The notes beneath the pieces are model-generated. The model saw only the letters and a program-made list of their open reading frames with translations. It was not told where the DNA came from and searched no databases. Position numbers and translations under genes: made by a program. DNA of 64,000 bases from Trichuris trichiura (taxonomy: Eukaryota; Nematoda; Enoplea; Trichinellida; Trichuridae), in contig JBAJFE010000025.1 in assembly GCA_037903355.1 (NCBI GenBank), positions 806,001 to 870,000 on the forward strand, in the 5' to 3' direction. Below are positions 1 to 13,100 of this stretch, piece by piece (within the stretch, counting starts at the first letter, position 1; each line of letters starts with the position of its first letter).

Positions 1-2084
1 GTAGCAAAGACTGGTTTAGCAAAGTCGACACGGCGTAGAAGGCACCAACGTTGAGGCCTACACAAAATCTTTCATGAAATACCTAACAAGTCCTCATAGG
101 CTAACGTTACGATGGAACACTGCTGCTACACGGACTTAACAGAACGGCTTTGCTGCTTCCCGCCACTCTGCATTAAAAACGAAAGATTTACCAGTCGGCA
201 ATAGAAACAGGGCAGCTAAACAGATAACTTTTCTCTGACAGTGAATTTTTAAAAACAAGCTACTGCCCGATCTCAAAGCGGGAATTCTGCATGCCGTAGT
301 GAAAGTTTAAAAATTCAAGCGGTTTAGCATAGCTTAAAAATTAGTTTCATCACTGTAAGAGAATCGAGTAGCAACAGAAGTAATTTTATATCACTAATGG
401 AAAAATATTCAACGCGTTGCTCCTGTCGTCAAATTAAATAGCAAAGAAGCTACATTGAGTGGTATACATACCATAAGTGTTAAAGAGGAGGTGAAAAGCG
501 CCATTTCGAGCCAGCACTTTTACTGTATACTTGAAATTCTTGTGCGAATATGCAAAACTGGAGGCAATGGACTGCGCCAAGCTGGGCGGTCGAGGCGGCC
601 TTTCGGATACGACTAGATAAAGAAAGAGGAATATATTTGTTCTTCACCGCACACGCACTGCGTACAACTAGTACGAACGTACCAAACAGAACAAGAAGAA
701 ACACGATTGTCGTAACAGCGGCGGCGGTGAAGAAGAGTGTTCGAAGGCCATTTGTTACCTTCATTTGGTCATTTGAATTTGGCACCAACACGGTGGGCAC
801 CCAAAATCCAAGAGCAATGCCCAGCTACAAAAGAACAGATAATTCGGAGTAGCAAAAATGGAAAATATTAGCAATATTTAAAGACAGGAACGCGAAGACG
901 AGCAAAACTTCACTCGTATGCATTAGTGTTCACGAAAGCCCAAAAAGAGGCCAAAAATATTACATTAATATATTCATTAAAGAGTAATGCGTTGGTACGC
1001 CAAGCATTGGCAAATTTTGCTCAAGTTTTTTCAAGAAATGGACATAAGTTTCTTGAACTTTTTCTGACTTTGACAAAAGGTGTCTTCGGTAAACAATAAA
1101 ACCGCTCAGCGGTTTGCGCTGAAGCCACGCGTTTTAAAAAAGAAAAAATTAATTCGAAACACCTTCCCACATTTAGCCTGCACCCTTAACAAAAGTTGCC
1201 ACAATGTCTTTATAAAATATTTTTCTTGGCTTCCAGTCGCAAAGCAGCAATACGCTTAAGTTTTGAGAAAGTTTCATCATCAGTCAAGCTTTGCGAAGTA
1301 TCGCTAAGTGCCAATACCTGCCTTATTAGTGTTCTGCCTGTATAAAATAATTTCAGTTTAGAGTTTGCCAAACACTGATTGGTCGTACATTGAACAAGTA
1401 AGGAAATATTCAAGCAAACATAACGTCTATGAATTTTCTGCCAACCTCTTACGCGTAGGATGGCATTCGGGAGAAAACGTAATTCAACACTATTGAAGGA
1501 AAAGTGTGAAGTAATGAACACTATAGGATGACTACCTGATTGCCAAAGACTCCAAGGGCCGTCGCAAGGGACACTTCATTGTGGCCAAACCATACGGCAG
1601 CCAGCTTTGGTGGAATGCCCAGAATGAAGATTTGCGAGGAACCAATTATAGTTTGACCGAGAAAAGTGACCGCGAAAAGATTAGGCGAAGCTGACATACA
1701 CTTTATCCACGAGCCCAAGCAGTTGCCAAAAGAACCGAGAATAAGGGCAAATCGAAGACCATACTTGTCGAGCACCCATGTGGCCGGTAGTATAAGGGGC
1801 ACGTAGGCCACCATGTAGATTAATGATGTCCAGTCGACTGCAACGTATGAAACGTTATAGTAGCTCGTGATTATATTGCTTATAATGGAATATTGAATCC
1901 AGCTGAACGAATTGGACATGGAAAGCAGGCAAAAAATTGTCAAGATAAGCCATCTACGACGATAGAGACGTGTCGCTGCTTGGGCTTCACTGTCAAGAGC
2001 TTTATCCTTATAAGGTTTTCCCGCTACCAGCTCGCCGAGGGTACCTTTTTCCTGTTCTTCTCTGCGCACTGATGCGCTGGACAT
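1..2084 (-). CDS. FLVCR-family MFS transporter (5' part, continues beyond left edge)
   Basis: Multi-pass membrane transporter of the major facilitator superfamily; FLVCR1/2 relatives are known as heme and choline transporters. Exons, in transcript order: 2084-1536, 824-683, 612-531, 167-130, 57-1 (partial). Lengths 549, 142, 82 and 38 nt keep phase across all junctions. Exon 1 starts at an ATG and carries family motifs: FSWIQYSIISNI (TM1), YMVAYVPLILPATW and VLDKYGLRFALI (TM2-3), FLGQTIIGSSQIFILG and AAVWFGHNEVS (TM4-5). Exon 2 continues with GFWVPTVLVPN, exon 3 with the loop SERPPRPPSLAQ, and exon 5 with NVGAFYAVSTLLNQ (TM7). The 70-bp intron between exons 2 and 3 and the small exon 4 hide the correct frame from simple ORF scans. 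The C-terminal half lies left of the window. The family is confident; the 38-bp exon 4 is the least certain part. Confidence 0.88.
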
Positions 2085-5000
2085 TTTTTCTCTTCTTCCT
2101 GCTACTTTCAGTAGTAAACATCAATACAAAGGATTCATATCCTTTGCGTAAGCGTCATTCTAAAACGAGTTGCAATGGATTAATAGCTACTGAACAATTA
2201 AAGGAAAAGCGCAGCAGCATATAGATTTCATTAGAAAACAACAGCCGTAAGAGAATGAAAAAACAATGACCACACTGGGGCAAGCATTGCTGTTGAATCA
2301 AGTCGTTCGTAGCGAGGAAAACACTAGGCGACGATTATTCTTGCTTCAGCTTATTGATCAGCGAATAAAGACATTAGAGACAAAAGGAGTTTAACTGGGA
2401 ACTGTTTTTGAAATGGTAAATTCCGACCAATGCGGAGCGAAAGCATTAATCAAATTATTCAACCGATTAAAAGGTCCTTCCATTAGTGCCTTTTCAGAGT
2501 GATAGCTTATAAAGAGCCCTTAACGTTGCCGGCAAACGTCTTACGGTGCAATAGGACCATCCATTTATTCATAGCCTACAAGGAGAGCACTGTTTGCTGG
2601 AGCAAACAAACGACGCCTTCTAACTGTTCAACGCTGAGTTCAGCCGTCAATTTTCCGTCATATCACCACAACAGGCAATGTAATAGAAGTTCATAAGCGT
2701 TAGAGTGGAAATCGAAGTATGGATTTCTCCCAAAGTGACAAAAAGGCTCAAACTTAGTTCTGTGCACTGTCCTTTTATAAACTGAAAGATTCGACTCGTA
2801 GTTCATGCTCATATATAGGCGAAAAGAGGCTGCTTTTGCTAAAGAAAGGGATAAAGTGAAAATGCGATTTCGGATGCCAGAATTCTCTCTCGCGTACCCT
2901 GGCTGCGACTCCTCTTGCATAGCACTCTTTCATGTACAGATAGGCGAGCGTTTACACTGCCGAATGTCTTGTTCAAATATTGCTTAAATGCAAATAATCT
3001 ATCTTAAGAAAAGCTATTCCTAATCTACTCTGACTACGAGAAAAGCATACGTCTGCTCCATCTCGGTGTAAGAATTCTTTTCAGCTTTCAGTGCTCGTCA
3101 TCGCTCAGTAAGCGCTTCTTGCAACACCTGCCATGTATGGGCATTTTAGAGAAATATGAGGTTCAATACGACTCTTTAAAAGTTTTTGACTTTTCACCCA
3201 TTGAAACCTAAAATGTTCTAAACAAGATTAGATTCCAAGCAGGATATTCTCTCTAATGCCGCACTGTTGGTTGATAAAAGTACTTGTTTAGAAGCATTTA
3301 AAATTTTCTGAAAACCTCATGTGACCTGGCACTGAACTGTTTGTGCACCGCTTCGTACGCACTCATACCATAAATGGCTTTCAGTTTTTAAATCGCAAGT
3401 GTACTGGCAACGATTAACTTGCCTAGCGACTACGCCGAGCGTTGAACCATTCACACAGTATGCTCTATCACAAAGGTTGTCAATCTTGGTGAATGAAAGG
3501 AAATTGCCGGTTTCGCTCTGATCCCTTTGGCATCGCAGCCGTCCAATATGCAGTCCATTGTCAGGATGCCAAATAAAGATCAATGCATTCCGTCAAGATG
3601 TAAGAGCCAGCGCTGTCAAGGAGCTGATTTCCAGCCGTCTCAATCAAATTTCTACGCAGCTAACACAGCAGCTCATGCGAACTGCTCAACAGTGTTTTCA
3701 AATACAATAATTGATAAAAACAAATTCTGCACATGCGACGCAGCGAATATTGACGAAAATAGCAGTTATGTAGAAGAAACTGATTACGTGGACGACAGGT
3801 CACTTTTCTTAAGTCTTATTTCTATTGGTCAAAAACCAGCAAGGAGATTGTGGGGGATTTAGAAACTCATCAGTTTCAATTTTTTATTTTGATCGTAGAC
3901 TAATATATCAGTCATTGACTGACGTCGTCTTTGCAAGTGTCACTTTAGCATTTCTACGAAAGAAAAAGATGCGGCAAAACATTTCTTGAAAAGTTCACGA
4001 AAGCCATACTACCTACAAAAATTTAAACTAGAAAAAGACAGGTTATTCGCAAACTCCATCTCAAAATTGAAAGCTGTCTTCAAAGCGAAAAAGTTCTTGA
4101 ACTTGCGCTCTTTGTGCCCTCTTACTATGGAAACCGTAAGAATAGCAAAAAAGAAACTGCGTCTGAAGAGAAGCAATTGTTTCTAAGCGGGTGCAAAAGC
4201 TTTTCAGAAACAGACTTAATCTGGACAAAAACATGCCTAAAGAATAGCATCTCTATCGCGTTATGAATGTCATGAGAAAGCACTTCTCTGATAACGTTCC
4301 GTCAACAGAAAAGCTGATCTAACGAAAGGATTTTTTCGAAATACTCACATGTTCCCACTCATGTTTAAAAATACGTTCAATGGTAAGAGTGCGCGGGAAA
4401 TTCAAAATATTCCATCGAGAGATGGATGGAATTTGCAGCACCATTTTACAAAGAGTTCACCCTGCTTTTCCTGAGCTATACAAGGTTATTAATCATGCAA
4501 TGAAAAGCATTGACAATAAAGCGCCAGGTGTTAATACATAGAATTGTTCAATTAAAAAAATGAACACTACATGTACCAGCTAAAAGGTTGTTACGAATGT
4601 GCATTTGATTTCTAATTATTCAAAGAAGACTGACATAAGAGGATAACTGCAAATCTTGCAGAGCGAATGCTGCCACAAAACACAAGAGGGTAACGGTCCA
4701 GAAGTCCAATAACTTAAACGTTATTTTAAAAGAACGTGACTAATCGAAATAACAACGTGATTCCAACTTAGTTTAAACGTGACAGAGAAATCATTGAAGC
4801 TAAGATAATTCGGGTATCAAAAGTAATGCTTTTAATCGAATCAAAAACAACTTCATAACTTTTGTTTTACGGATAGAACTATTTTTAACTTGTCAAAACG
4901 TCATGAAAAATTTTCAGTGTACTCCTGTTCTCATCTTCATTGTATCACACGCAAAGTAACATAATCTGAAAACAGGATTAAGAGTATCCGAAAGTTCCGC

Positions 5001-8000
5001 GCCATCTTTGGTAAAGCAAAAACTACGCAACCTTTTCAAGTGTTAAAAACAATCAGTTTTCCCAGCAAAAAAAAGAGTGAAAAATTCATCTCCGCCCTTG
5101 TCAAACCTTGCGAAGAGGAAAGTGCTTTGGACAAGCTTGTTTATCAAAACAACTTCCTTTTCGCAGCAGAACGTTTTTGATCAGTTCGCAATTAAAGTAG
5201 GCCATCTATAATTCTGCACCTGTTCAAATGAAATGTCAATAAGCAGAAACCAATATCTTGCTTTCAGCATAATTGTCATATTTTACTAGTACATACGGAA
5301 GGCAGCCCGTGCAGCATATACTAATGAAACCTTGCGGAACTATACCATTATTTTGTTCTTTTGATTTCCTGACTTAATACATGCAGAATGGACATATCGA
5401 GCCGTATCATGACCTTAATTACTGCCTTAATTCGCGTTATTGCTTTCGGAGTTTCCAGTAGACTAAGCAGGCAGAACTGAGATTGAGAAAATAAACCTTT
5501 TACGCTAAACAGCTTATGCAAAATTTTCCAAAGCTATCAATGAACACTGTGCGTGTGTTCAGACATAATGTTACTAAAGCGCTTAGCTCATGCCACAGGT
5601 GGCTTCGGAAAAGTATTGTATTCTCTATTTCGTTGTTATCGCCTAACATTCCAGACCTAAAAAACGTAAGACTAATATTTTCAAAGCAGGTTTACAGTGA
5701 CGTTATACCTCTGTCAAGAACTCTTTAGAAATTGTTCTTAAATTTTTATCTGCCAGAATTCAAGCGATAACTTTTGCTAGTTCAGTAGTTCGATACGGTA
5801 GCAAGACGCATTTTCATGCTCTCCCATCTGGTATAGCGACTGAAATGAACGCAACGACATAGTTTTGCTGGACTCTAATTTTCTGACCTCACTGAAAGCA
5901 GCGAATGTGAAAGCATGTAGGAACAAGGCATCAAAAATTCCCGTTTATGAATGGAACGAAAAAGTGATCATTTCAAAAGAATGCACACTTTTTCACTAAG
6001 ACAGAGCTTGACGAAAATATTGCAACAATGGCTGGTTGTCTTTTCGGTAACACCTTTTGTTTAAAACTCAGGAACAAATCATTACTGTCTTATTCTGACA
6101 ATGATCGACGGCGAAAACCGTATAAGTTGCATTTTTTAAAAAATTCTACCGCAATTGGTAAAACAAGAGGAACCGCTGTTTCTTAGCTGCATGCGCGCTT
6201 CTGATTCTGAAGAACTCCGAATTTTTCTGTAAATGCCTCTTATCAATAATCGTCCACTGAGTTGCCTCTTGGTTTCGTGATTACAGGTTCGCTGAACAAT
6301 GCCAACAAATACTGAAACTGATTTCTAAGGAAAGTAATGAAATGCCATAAATTAACAGAACGCAAGCAACACCAGAGGTCGGTTCATTTTCAGCTCATAG
6401 AAAAGCTTTCAAAATTACAAAGGAACATGTAATTTACGGAATAGTGCTTCAAGCGGTTTTCTTCATTTCTGCTAAGTGCCTTACTGTGAAAGCCGTAATA
6501 TTAAACTGTCGGCAGTTACTAATCACGCGGGATTTGTAGTGCACAGACTGAATCCAAATGGAACTTTCCAAACCAGTCCAGTCTGATGCAACTGAAATTT
6601 ATGAGAAAGCTGAAGCACGAGGGCAATGCGAAAAAGGAGATGCAGAACTTGATTTATTCTGACAAAAGGTTCGATTTCGTCAGCACTGCTTGCCCGGTAG
6701 AAAAACGGGATAGCAAAAGGCTTCCTTTACAAGTAATTTTTTCCTTAACGCCCAACAAAGGTTGAACAGAGCTGTTTCGCTTTGTTTTCATTTTTTGGAA
6801 GACTGCACCAGTTGCCTTTACCTCTCACGATTGAGTTAAGTGCCATCATTGAAACTAGATAGTCATTAAACTGTCGCTACAAAGAGCAACCTTCCGCTAA
6901 CCTAATATTATTATTATTGTTGTTATGACAAGGCTAGCACAGGAAAATCAACCTGTTTTGGGAAATGGTCATATCTGAATGTCATTATGACGTCCGCTGC
7001 ACACGTGATAAGGATCGCAACAGCATATGCCACGAACATACGTATACGAGACAACTAACAATTCAAACTGGAGTAAGTATCCATCGAAATAAGTAATTTT
7101 ATTTCTTATGATATCTCTTCAGTTTCCTACTTCAACTGCTTACGCAGTTAGTGAGCGCAACTGCATCCATACTATTAAGTTTGAACAGCCGGAAGAAATC
7201 CACTTGCTGTCTTTTTCCGCCTTCACTCATCGAGTGATGAAAAAACGTTTTACTTATTTTACTATAAGCTATAGGAAAAAAGAAAACTAAAGTATGCCGA
7301 CAAATGTCAATTATTTAAGCGACCAGAGAAACGCAACCATTAATATAAGTTCGCTGGTTAACGAGGGCCTTTAAGAACGCTTACTTCAATAGGTTTGACA
7401 GCAACTTGTCAACTGATGCACGCAGGAAATGAATGGCGGATGGAGTTGCGACTCTTTTCGAAATCGCCGGCAAAGAATGGAAACTGGTCAGCCTACGCAA
7501 AGGGGGCTCTGCATCGAAGCGCAAAAATAACCAGACCGCTCAACCTTCAGCTGACAGCTGCTATATTATGAGCAATCAACAATGTGGGCATACATTTGTT
7601 TGCCGAAGGTTGCTCACGTTGCAAAGAGAGCAATTTTGCCGTCATGATTGGCAATGCGAAATTTGTGCCGCACCAAACGAGCAAACGACTAGGAAACAGG
7701 TGAAGTCGCAGACAGTTTCAGATTATGCCGCTCTGGCGATTAATACATAATCTTATCAAGTTCCTATCGCGGTAGCGTAATTACGCTATCAAATGGAAAC
7801 CTATCGTCTATGAGTGATCGCTTTAAGAATTTATCAAAACGATTCTATCACTTTTTGCGTTCATTTTTGCCAGCAGTTTCATGATGAAAGATGCCGATGC
7901 TACCTTCACCGTTAGCATTGATTTAAGTCTTCAATGCATCTTTAACGTCAGCTATCTTGTAACATTACTAGAACTACGTTGCTTTCCTTAAATGTCAAAA

Positions 8001-8740
8001 GAATCCGGAAACCCATATTTTCTTCATACATCGTCCTTTATAAGTGCTAATCTTTGATAAGCTTAACTCTAATAAAATTATCGTGAAGGTTATTGATAAC
8101 ATATTGCAACGCTGGTTTTAAAATTCAGTCTTGCCGATAAAACATAGCAAGCCATTTTAGGAAGAAATCAAAATAACGTGCTTACCAATATCGGTTTAAC
8201 GACTGACGTTTCTTTTTCTTCCCATTATTAGTTTCCCTGACAAGCCTGCAAGATAGCTATTGTAGGTTACAAGATTGTATTTGTGTTGCACCTAAGCTCA
8301 GTTGGAACTTTGGATTCGCAAAATGCATGGGTACACCTGTCGATTCGTTAGCTCCTGGATTTCGCTTCATGGGCAGGATGGGCTACTCTGAAAAGATATG
8401 GAATAAATGGAAAATAGTAGCTGCTACGCTATTTACTTAACGAGTCTTACCATCTTGGCTTTCAACTGGCAGAAAAAGAAAAAGTGACTTAAATAGAGCA
8501 TTATTCCATTAAAGTAATACGCAAACAAAGAAGAATAAAACCTTGAAATTATTTTGCTAAAATTTTTTGGCTAACGCAGTGTTCTCATGAAAATCACATA
8601 TATTTGAACTTGAGAAGTTTTTAAGTATTAGCCTCAAGAGATAACTTCGAAGTTAGACCAAACCCGACGAATAATGAAGCTTCGGTCTCAAAGAATCTTA
8701 ACAAAAGTAATGCAGAAGCGCAGCTTATTTCTATGATAAA
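2085..8740. other. gene-free AT-rich stretch
   Basis: I find no reading frame with recognisable protein motifs on either strand. Short open frames at 3317-3583 (minus), 3527-3862 (plus) and 7433-7750 (plus) contain several cysteines but overlap each other or stand alone, and I could not place them in a family or spliced model. The rest is A/T-rich with frequent stops. It includes the upstream flank, and presumably the promoter, of the FLVCR-type gene, but no defined regulatory motif is visible. Confidence 0.5.
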
Positions 8741-8749
8741 TTGAATCTT

Positions 8750-9510
8750 TTTATGATAAAATAAAATCTCTTTCCATAGTTTTTTCGCGGAATTTTACCC
8801 GTTGTTTGTTAAACGTTTTTATACGAAGCTTTCGGGCCTCTCCGTGGTCCGTCATCAGCGTAATTGTACCGCCCGTCAGGTCGGTCTTTATGGTTGCAAG
8901 CTGCTCCATCCAACCAACCTGGGCAGAGACTTCCACTGGGCCTTATAAGAAGCGAGGACTATGCTATGGTCTGGAAGATACGCAAGCTGTGAACACGCGT
9001 CTTGCTTTTCAACCGGCACAACTCATTCGCAAAGTCGCAGCCAGATTTTTTTGACACCCTTTCCTAAGACCTGGACTACGTCTGCACTCATTCCTAGCTT
9101 TAACTTTCGTTTCTTTTGTCAGTCGTGGTTGGACTCGTGCCCTTCGACCAATTCAACGAGTTATAATAAAGTATGCAACAAACTTAGAGGTCTTTTCGAT
9201 GTATACTCGCTGTGCAATGGCAATGGCTTTTTTGTTTCAGTTACGCTGAATCTCGGATCAGATGAAATACGATATCCACATACCGTAATTTCGAATTCAT
9301 TACTCAGTTTCCTGATAATGCCATTTAGAACCGTTGTATGTGAACAACAAGAAAGATCATCATCGACATGCAAAATAAGAATTAATGAATTTTTACAACG
9401 CTCCGTCAGACACATACGTACACTAGTCAGCTTACGCCTGCTTCAGTTCTAATGTAACTAAAATCGGGCAACAATTGTTCAGACCCGGGCGGGGCATGAT
9501 GATAGGAGAT
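8750..9510 (-). mobile_element. decayed Ty1/copia-type retrotransposon fragment (reverse transcriptase)
   Basis: On the minus strand, 9415-9270 encodes LILILHVDDDLSCCSHTTVL followed by NGIIRKLSNEFEIT. This matches the catalytic YVDD box and following helix of Ty1/copia reverse transcriptases, whose usual form is Y/F-V-D-D then a stretch ending in EFxIT. After a frame change the next stretch (about 9230-9165) reads KKAIAIAQRVYIEKTSK, like the copia segment after the palm (IxxxQxxYIxK). Upstream (9510-9420) fits the pre-YVDD region with stops and shifts. Downstream to about 8750 there is an open frame that may be RNase H remnant but is not recognisable. No LTRs or target duplications were found. 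It is a dead fragment, with frameshifts and no gag or integrase in view. Confidence 0.6.
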
Positions 9511-9519
9511 ACAAAACGG

Positions 9520-10159
9520 TTCGGCGCAAGCAGTGTATGATGACTAACGAAACTGCGCTCTATTTTCGCTGACTGACCTTTGGTAGACTTCTTACCTGTA
9601 AGAGTTTCTCACAACACGAAAATTTCGGGTTAAGCATACAGAACCGTCAGTTAAACCTTAACAGAAACAGTGCTGTTACAAATGCAAGTCAACAATTGTA
9701 TACTAAACATGGACATGTTTGGCCATAAAAGTTAACCAACCCAATTTCGTTAAGTATTTTGCAACAGTTTTTCAAAACCACAGTTTGCCTTGTGGATACA
9801 GAAAGGAATAAGTCTGAACAGCGATACTGCTTGTGGACTCGTCTTAAACAACCAAACAAGTTGTATAACTTGAACAAGAGCAGTATAGCGTGTGAAGCAT
9901 TTATTCGCCAAAATTGACGTCGTATTAATCAAGCTAATAATTTGCAGATAGTCAATAATTTTGCTTAGGTCAGTTAATTACAAACGACAAAACACACAAA
10001 TTCAGCAAACGTTCCAAGTTTGTGACCTTTACGCCGTTCTGAAGGTTTACAATTAAATTTTAAAACTAAATATATAAATAATGAAGAATAAATAAACGCA
10101 GTGGCATTGCGCAGCCCTCTTAAATGGACCTATAGTAACGAAGGAACACAGCGGTTGAC
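9520..10159. other. intergenic, 3' of the GPCR gene
   Basis: A/T-rich sequence without convincing coding potential. It lies immediately downstream (minus-strand sense) of the GPCR stop codon, so it should contain that gene's 3' UTR and polyadenylation region. AATAAA-like strings occur in A/T-rich sequence around 10080-10095, about 70 bp past the stop, but I cannot tell which is used. Confidence 0.4.
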
Positions 10160-13100
10160 TTAGCATGTTCCCAAACTTTCTGAACGAAAGTGATCCAATC
10201 GCTGCAATCGCCCTTCAGCATCACGATCGTACTTGGCTTGCAAACTTCGTTCGCTTGCCGGTGATTCGTGATGGAATGGAACCTTGCGTTCCAGATGACA
10301 CTTTGTGTTGCGTTTCATGAACAGTGGACCGCAGGCAATCATGAACGTACTGCGAAAACTGTTCGACATGAACGCGTACACCAGTGGATTAATGCACGAG
10401 TTGGAAAATTTCATTATAGCGAAAATCATTCGCATGTATTTTAAAGTCGTTGTCGGGCTCGTATGACAGAGATAATCAAATGCCACCAAAAATTCATCAA
10501 CCAACGTGGGCGTCCAGCAAATGAAGAACAGTAGCAAAATTGTGACCAACATCTTCGTTACCTAAAGGACCACCCGTAAAAGCATACAAACAACTTAAAA
10601 AAGGAGAAAGAAAGCTAATGAATGGACCTAATTGCAAAGTTACCTTTTTGCTTTGCTCTCTTCGTATGGATTTCTTTCTCCCAACGATGCTCTGAGAGCA
10701 GGTTGACATTTCCATACAAGAATCAATTAGATCGTTGCCTTGATGATTTGAAAAGGCATCATCGTTCAGGCATGCTGGACCAACGAAATACAGATGCCGT
10801 ATAAGAAGTATATATGAAATGGCCATGGTTACAAATGGTCCAAGATACAAAACCACAAACTGATAAAGGACAAATACCTTTTCCCAATAATTCTCACTGA
10901 AGCGGCGCCAGCACCAGCTAACAGTGACATTTTTGGGAGTTCTGTTAATCTCGAGTTCCTAAAAGAAATAATTCCAAATCAAATACAGCCAAACCAACGG
11001 AACCTACTGCCTACGCGCTGTTCAAATGTCTTCGACTGAAAACTGTAGTTATTTTGGGCTTATAAGACTTGCAGACATTTTTCCTTGGATAAGGAAAGCC
11101 TTCTATTTGATCCTAATTTCCAAGGTTAGCAAATCTCAACGCGGATTTGACTGCAAAAGCAATCACTACTGACCCATGTTTTCGATAGGCGCTACAGAGG
11201 GTTGGAAATGTATGTGCTTTAGTAATAAAGCAAAAAAAATGAACTTCCGAATAGGCGTCGGTAGATTAAGTGAATGAATTCACGCGAACGATATTTGGCT
11301 CGCGAAAAAGTTGCGACAGTTATTGACCATAATAATAAATATAAATTTTTTGCAGCAAATTTAAACGTGCCACTGAGATTTGTGTTTAAACTAATTGTAC
11401 CAATACCCACTAATTAATAGCGAAAAGGAAGGAGTCGTAATGGAGCTCTTCTTCACCAACAGTTCAAAAATTTAGCAACAAATAAGAACGCTTTTAAGCA
11501 CGGTCCGTTCAGTATGCTAAATTGGTGCTCTAATCTAGACTGCTTCGAAGTTTCGCTATGCAGTTTACTGGGCAAACCATTATGACGTATGAATTTTGCT
11601 GGCCAACGCATAGTTTCCTATTTTCTTCAATTTCACCAATATCCGTATGAGATAAACATCAATGCCATTTACTCTGCTGATTTGAGCCACCATCATAGGC
11701 GGGGAAGTGAAGCAGCCGAAAATTTAGAACGTTCTATTTTGATTAAAGTTCGCCTAAGCCAAATGAACGCAACATTAAAAATATACGAATGCTAGAGCAG
11801 AACCGTCCTTTCACCCTATGCATCCAATGTATGCAAATGCAAAGCTCTGAAACATGGACAAAATTTGTTTGTTCACCACAGATAGATGGTCAGTCATGGG
11901 AAGAAATACTAAGCTAAAGTAACAGTCAGAAAAATACTATATTCACGATTGAACGTCAATTTCACCTGAATGACGTAAAGTCATAAAAAATGTTGAGTTT
12001 TGTCGAACGCGGCAGACCTTCTTGCAACGTCAAACGGGAGAAGTAAATTGGTTTGAAAGTTGTGACACTCATTAAGCGAACAGTGCGGAGGAAGAAGTGG
12101 AAAAACTTTAAAAGGTGCCCTTCGCTAATGGAAGGAATGTCAACTGTTTTTTTGATGAATGCGTTCAAGCCTCGTCTGCGAGTAATTGAAAAGAGTTTTA
12201 AGCTTGCTACGGAAGAGTGCAGACCGCATATTTAAATGAATTAAATCATGTTAATTAGCGCGCAGACAACTTTGCCCATTTGTTGCTAAATGAAATTTGC
12301 TGCAGCGCCACTTTGAAGATTTCTCTTGGGCATTGCCAACTTTTCAGTGGCAAGTTTAAGGCGATGACGTAAGCAAGGACTACTATATTGATTGAAAAGT
12401 TGCAATTAAACGTAGCTTCAACAACGACCCCTGCTTGCGGGTTGCTCATAAATCGTGTCGCTATTTTGATGGATGCTTCATTCGAAGATAGCAAGACATT
12501 CGCCGCATGTTTCCAATGTGAGACATACTAAGGGCCGAACTAAACCATCTGTCCAATGACAAGTCATTTGAAACGACTTCTTGATTATCCTTTATGCAAA
12601 TTACTCGGCTATCCAAGAAAGGACTTAACGCGCAATGAATGCTACCAAGAAAATTCGTGGGTGCAGCTGTTTCAAGTGAAAAATGAGTTTTCCTATTATT
12701 GGCCACAAGGCTGATCATTATGCGTACAACTCGAAGCAGTGCGGTCATAGACATTCGGTGAAATGAAATTTCGCTTAATTTAAAAAACGGAAGAACAATG
12801 AAGCTATTATTGCGGCCAACATAAGTAATTCTCTCACTGCGTTATTCATCATTGTTAGCAAACGTTACGGGAGAGTCTTTTTCATCGCAAAACAATGCAG
12901 TATGAAATATACAAAGTAAAGGATGGAAAGCAGTCTACGTTTACAGTGACCATCGAAATGTTACAATCTTTTACCTTTTCACGCTTATCTAATTTATTCA
13001 TCGAATGGGAAATTGTTGCCTATAATAAAAAAATTAATCAAAACGTTCACCCGCCAAGATAGAGGCTTAAAACAGTCTGAAAACGTTGTTATTTCACTAG

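Noticed and set aside
550..852. 100-codon plus-strand ORF
   Set aside because: It lies opposite FLVCR-type exons 824-683 and 612-531 on the minus strand, whose motifs and splice phases are convincing.
1210..1521. 103-codon minus-strand ORF starting near the donor of FLVCR exon 1
   Set aside because: It falls within the intron 1535-825; splicing from 1536 to 824 restores the family sequence, and the ORF has no motif.
3317..3862. Cys-containing ORFs on both strands (for example CDAANIDENSSYVEETD on plus)
   Set aside because: They looked briefly like extracellular domains, but the two strands compete, no splice chain or flanking exon could be built, and the similarity is too weak.
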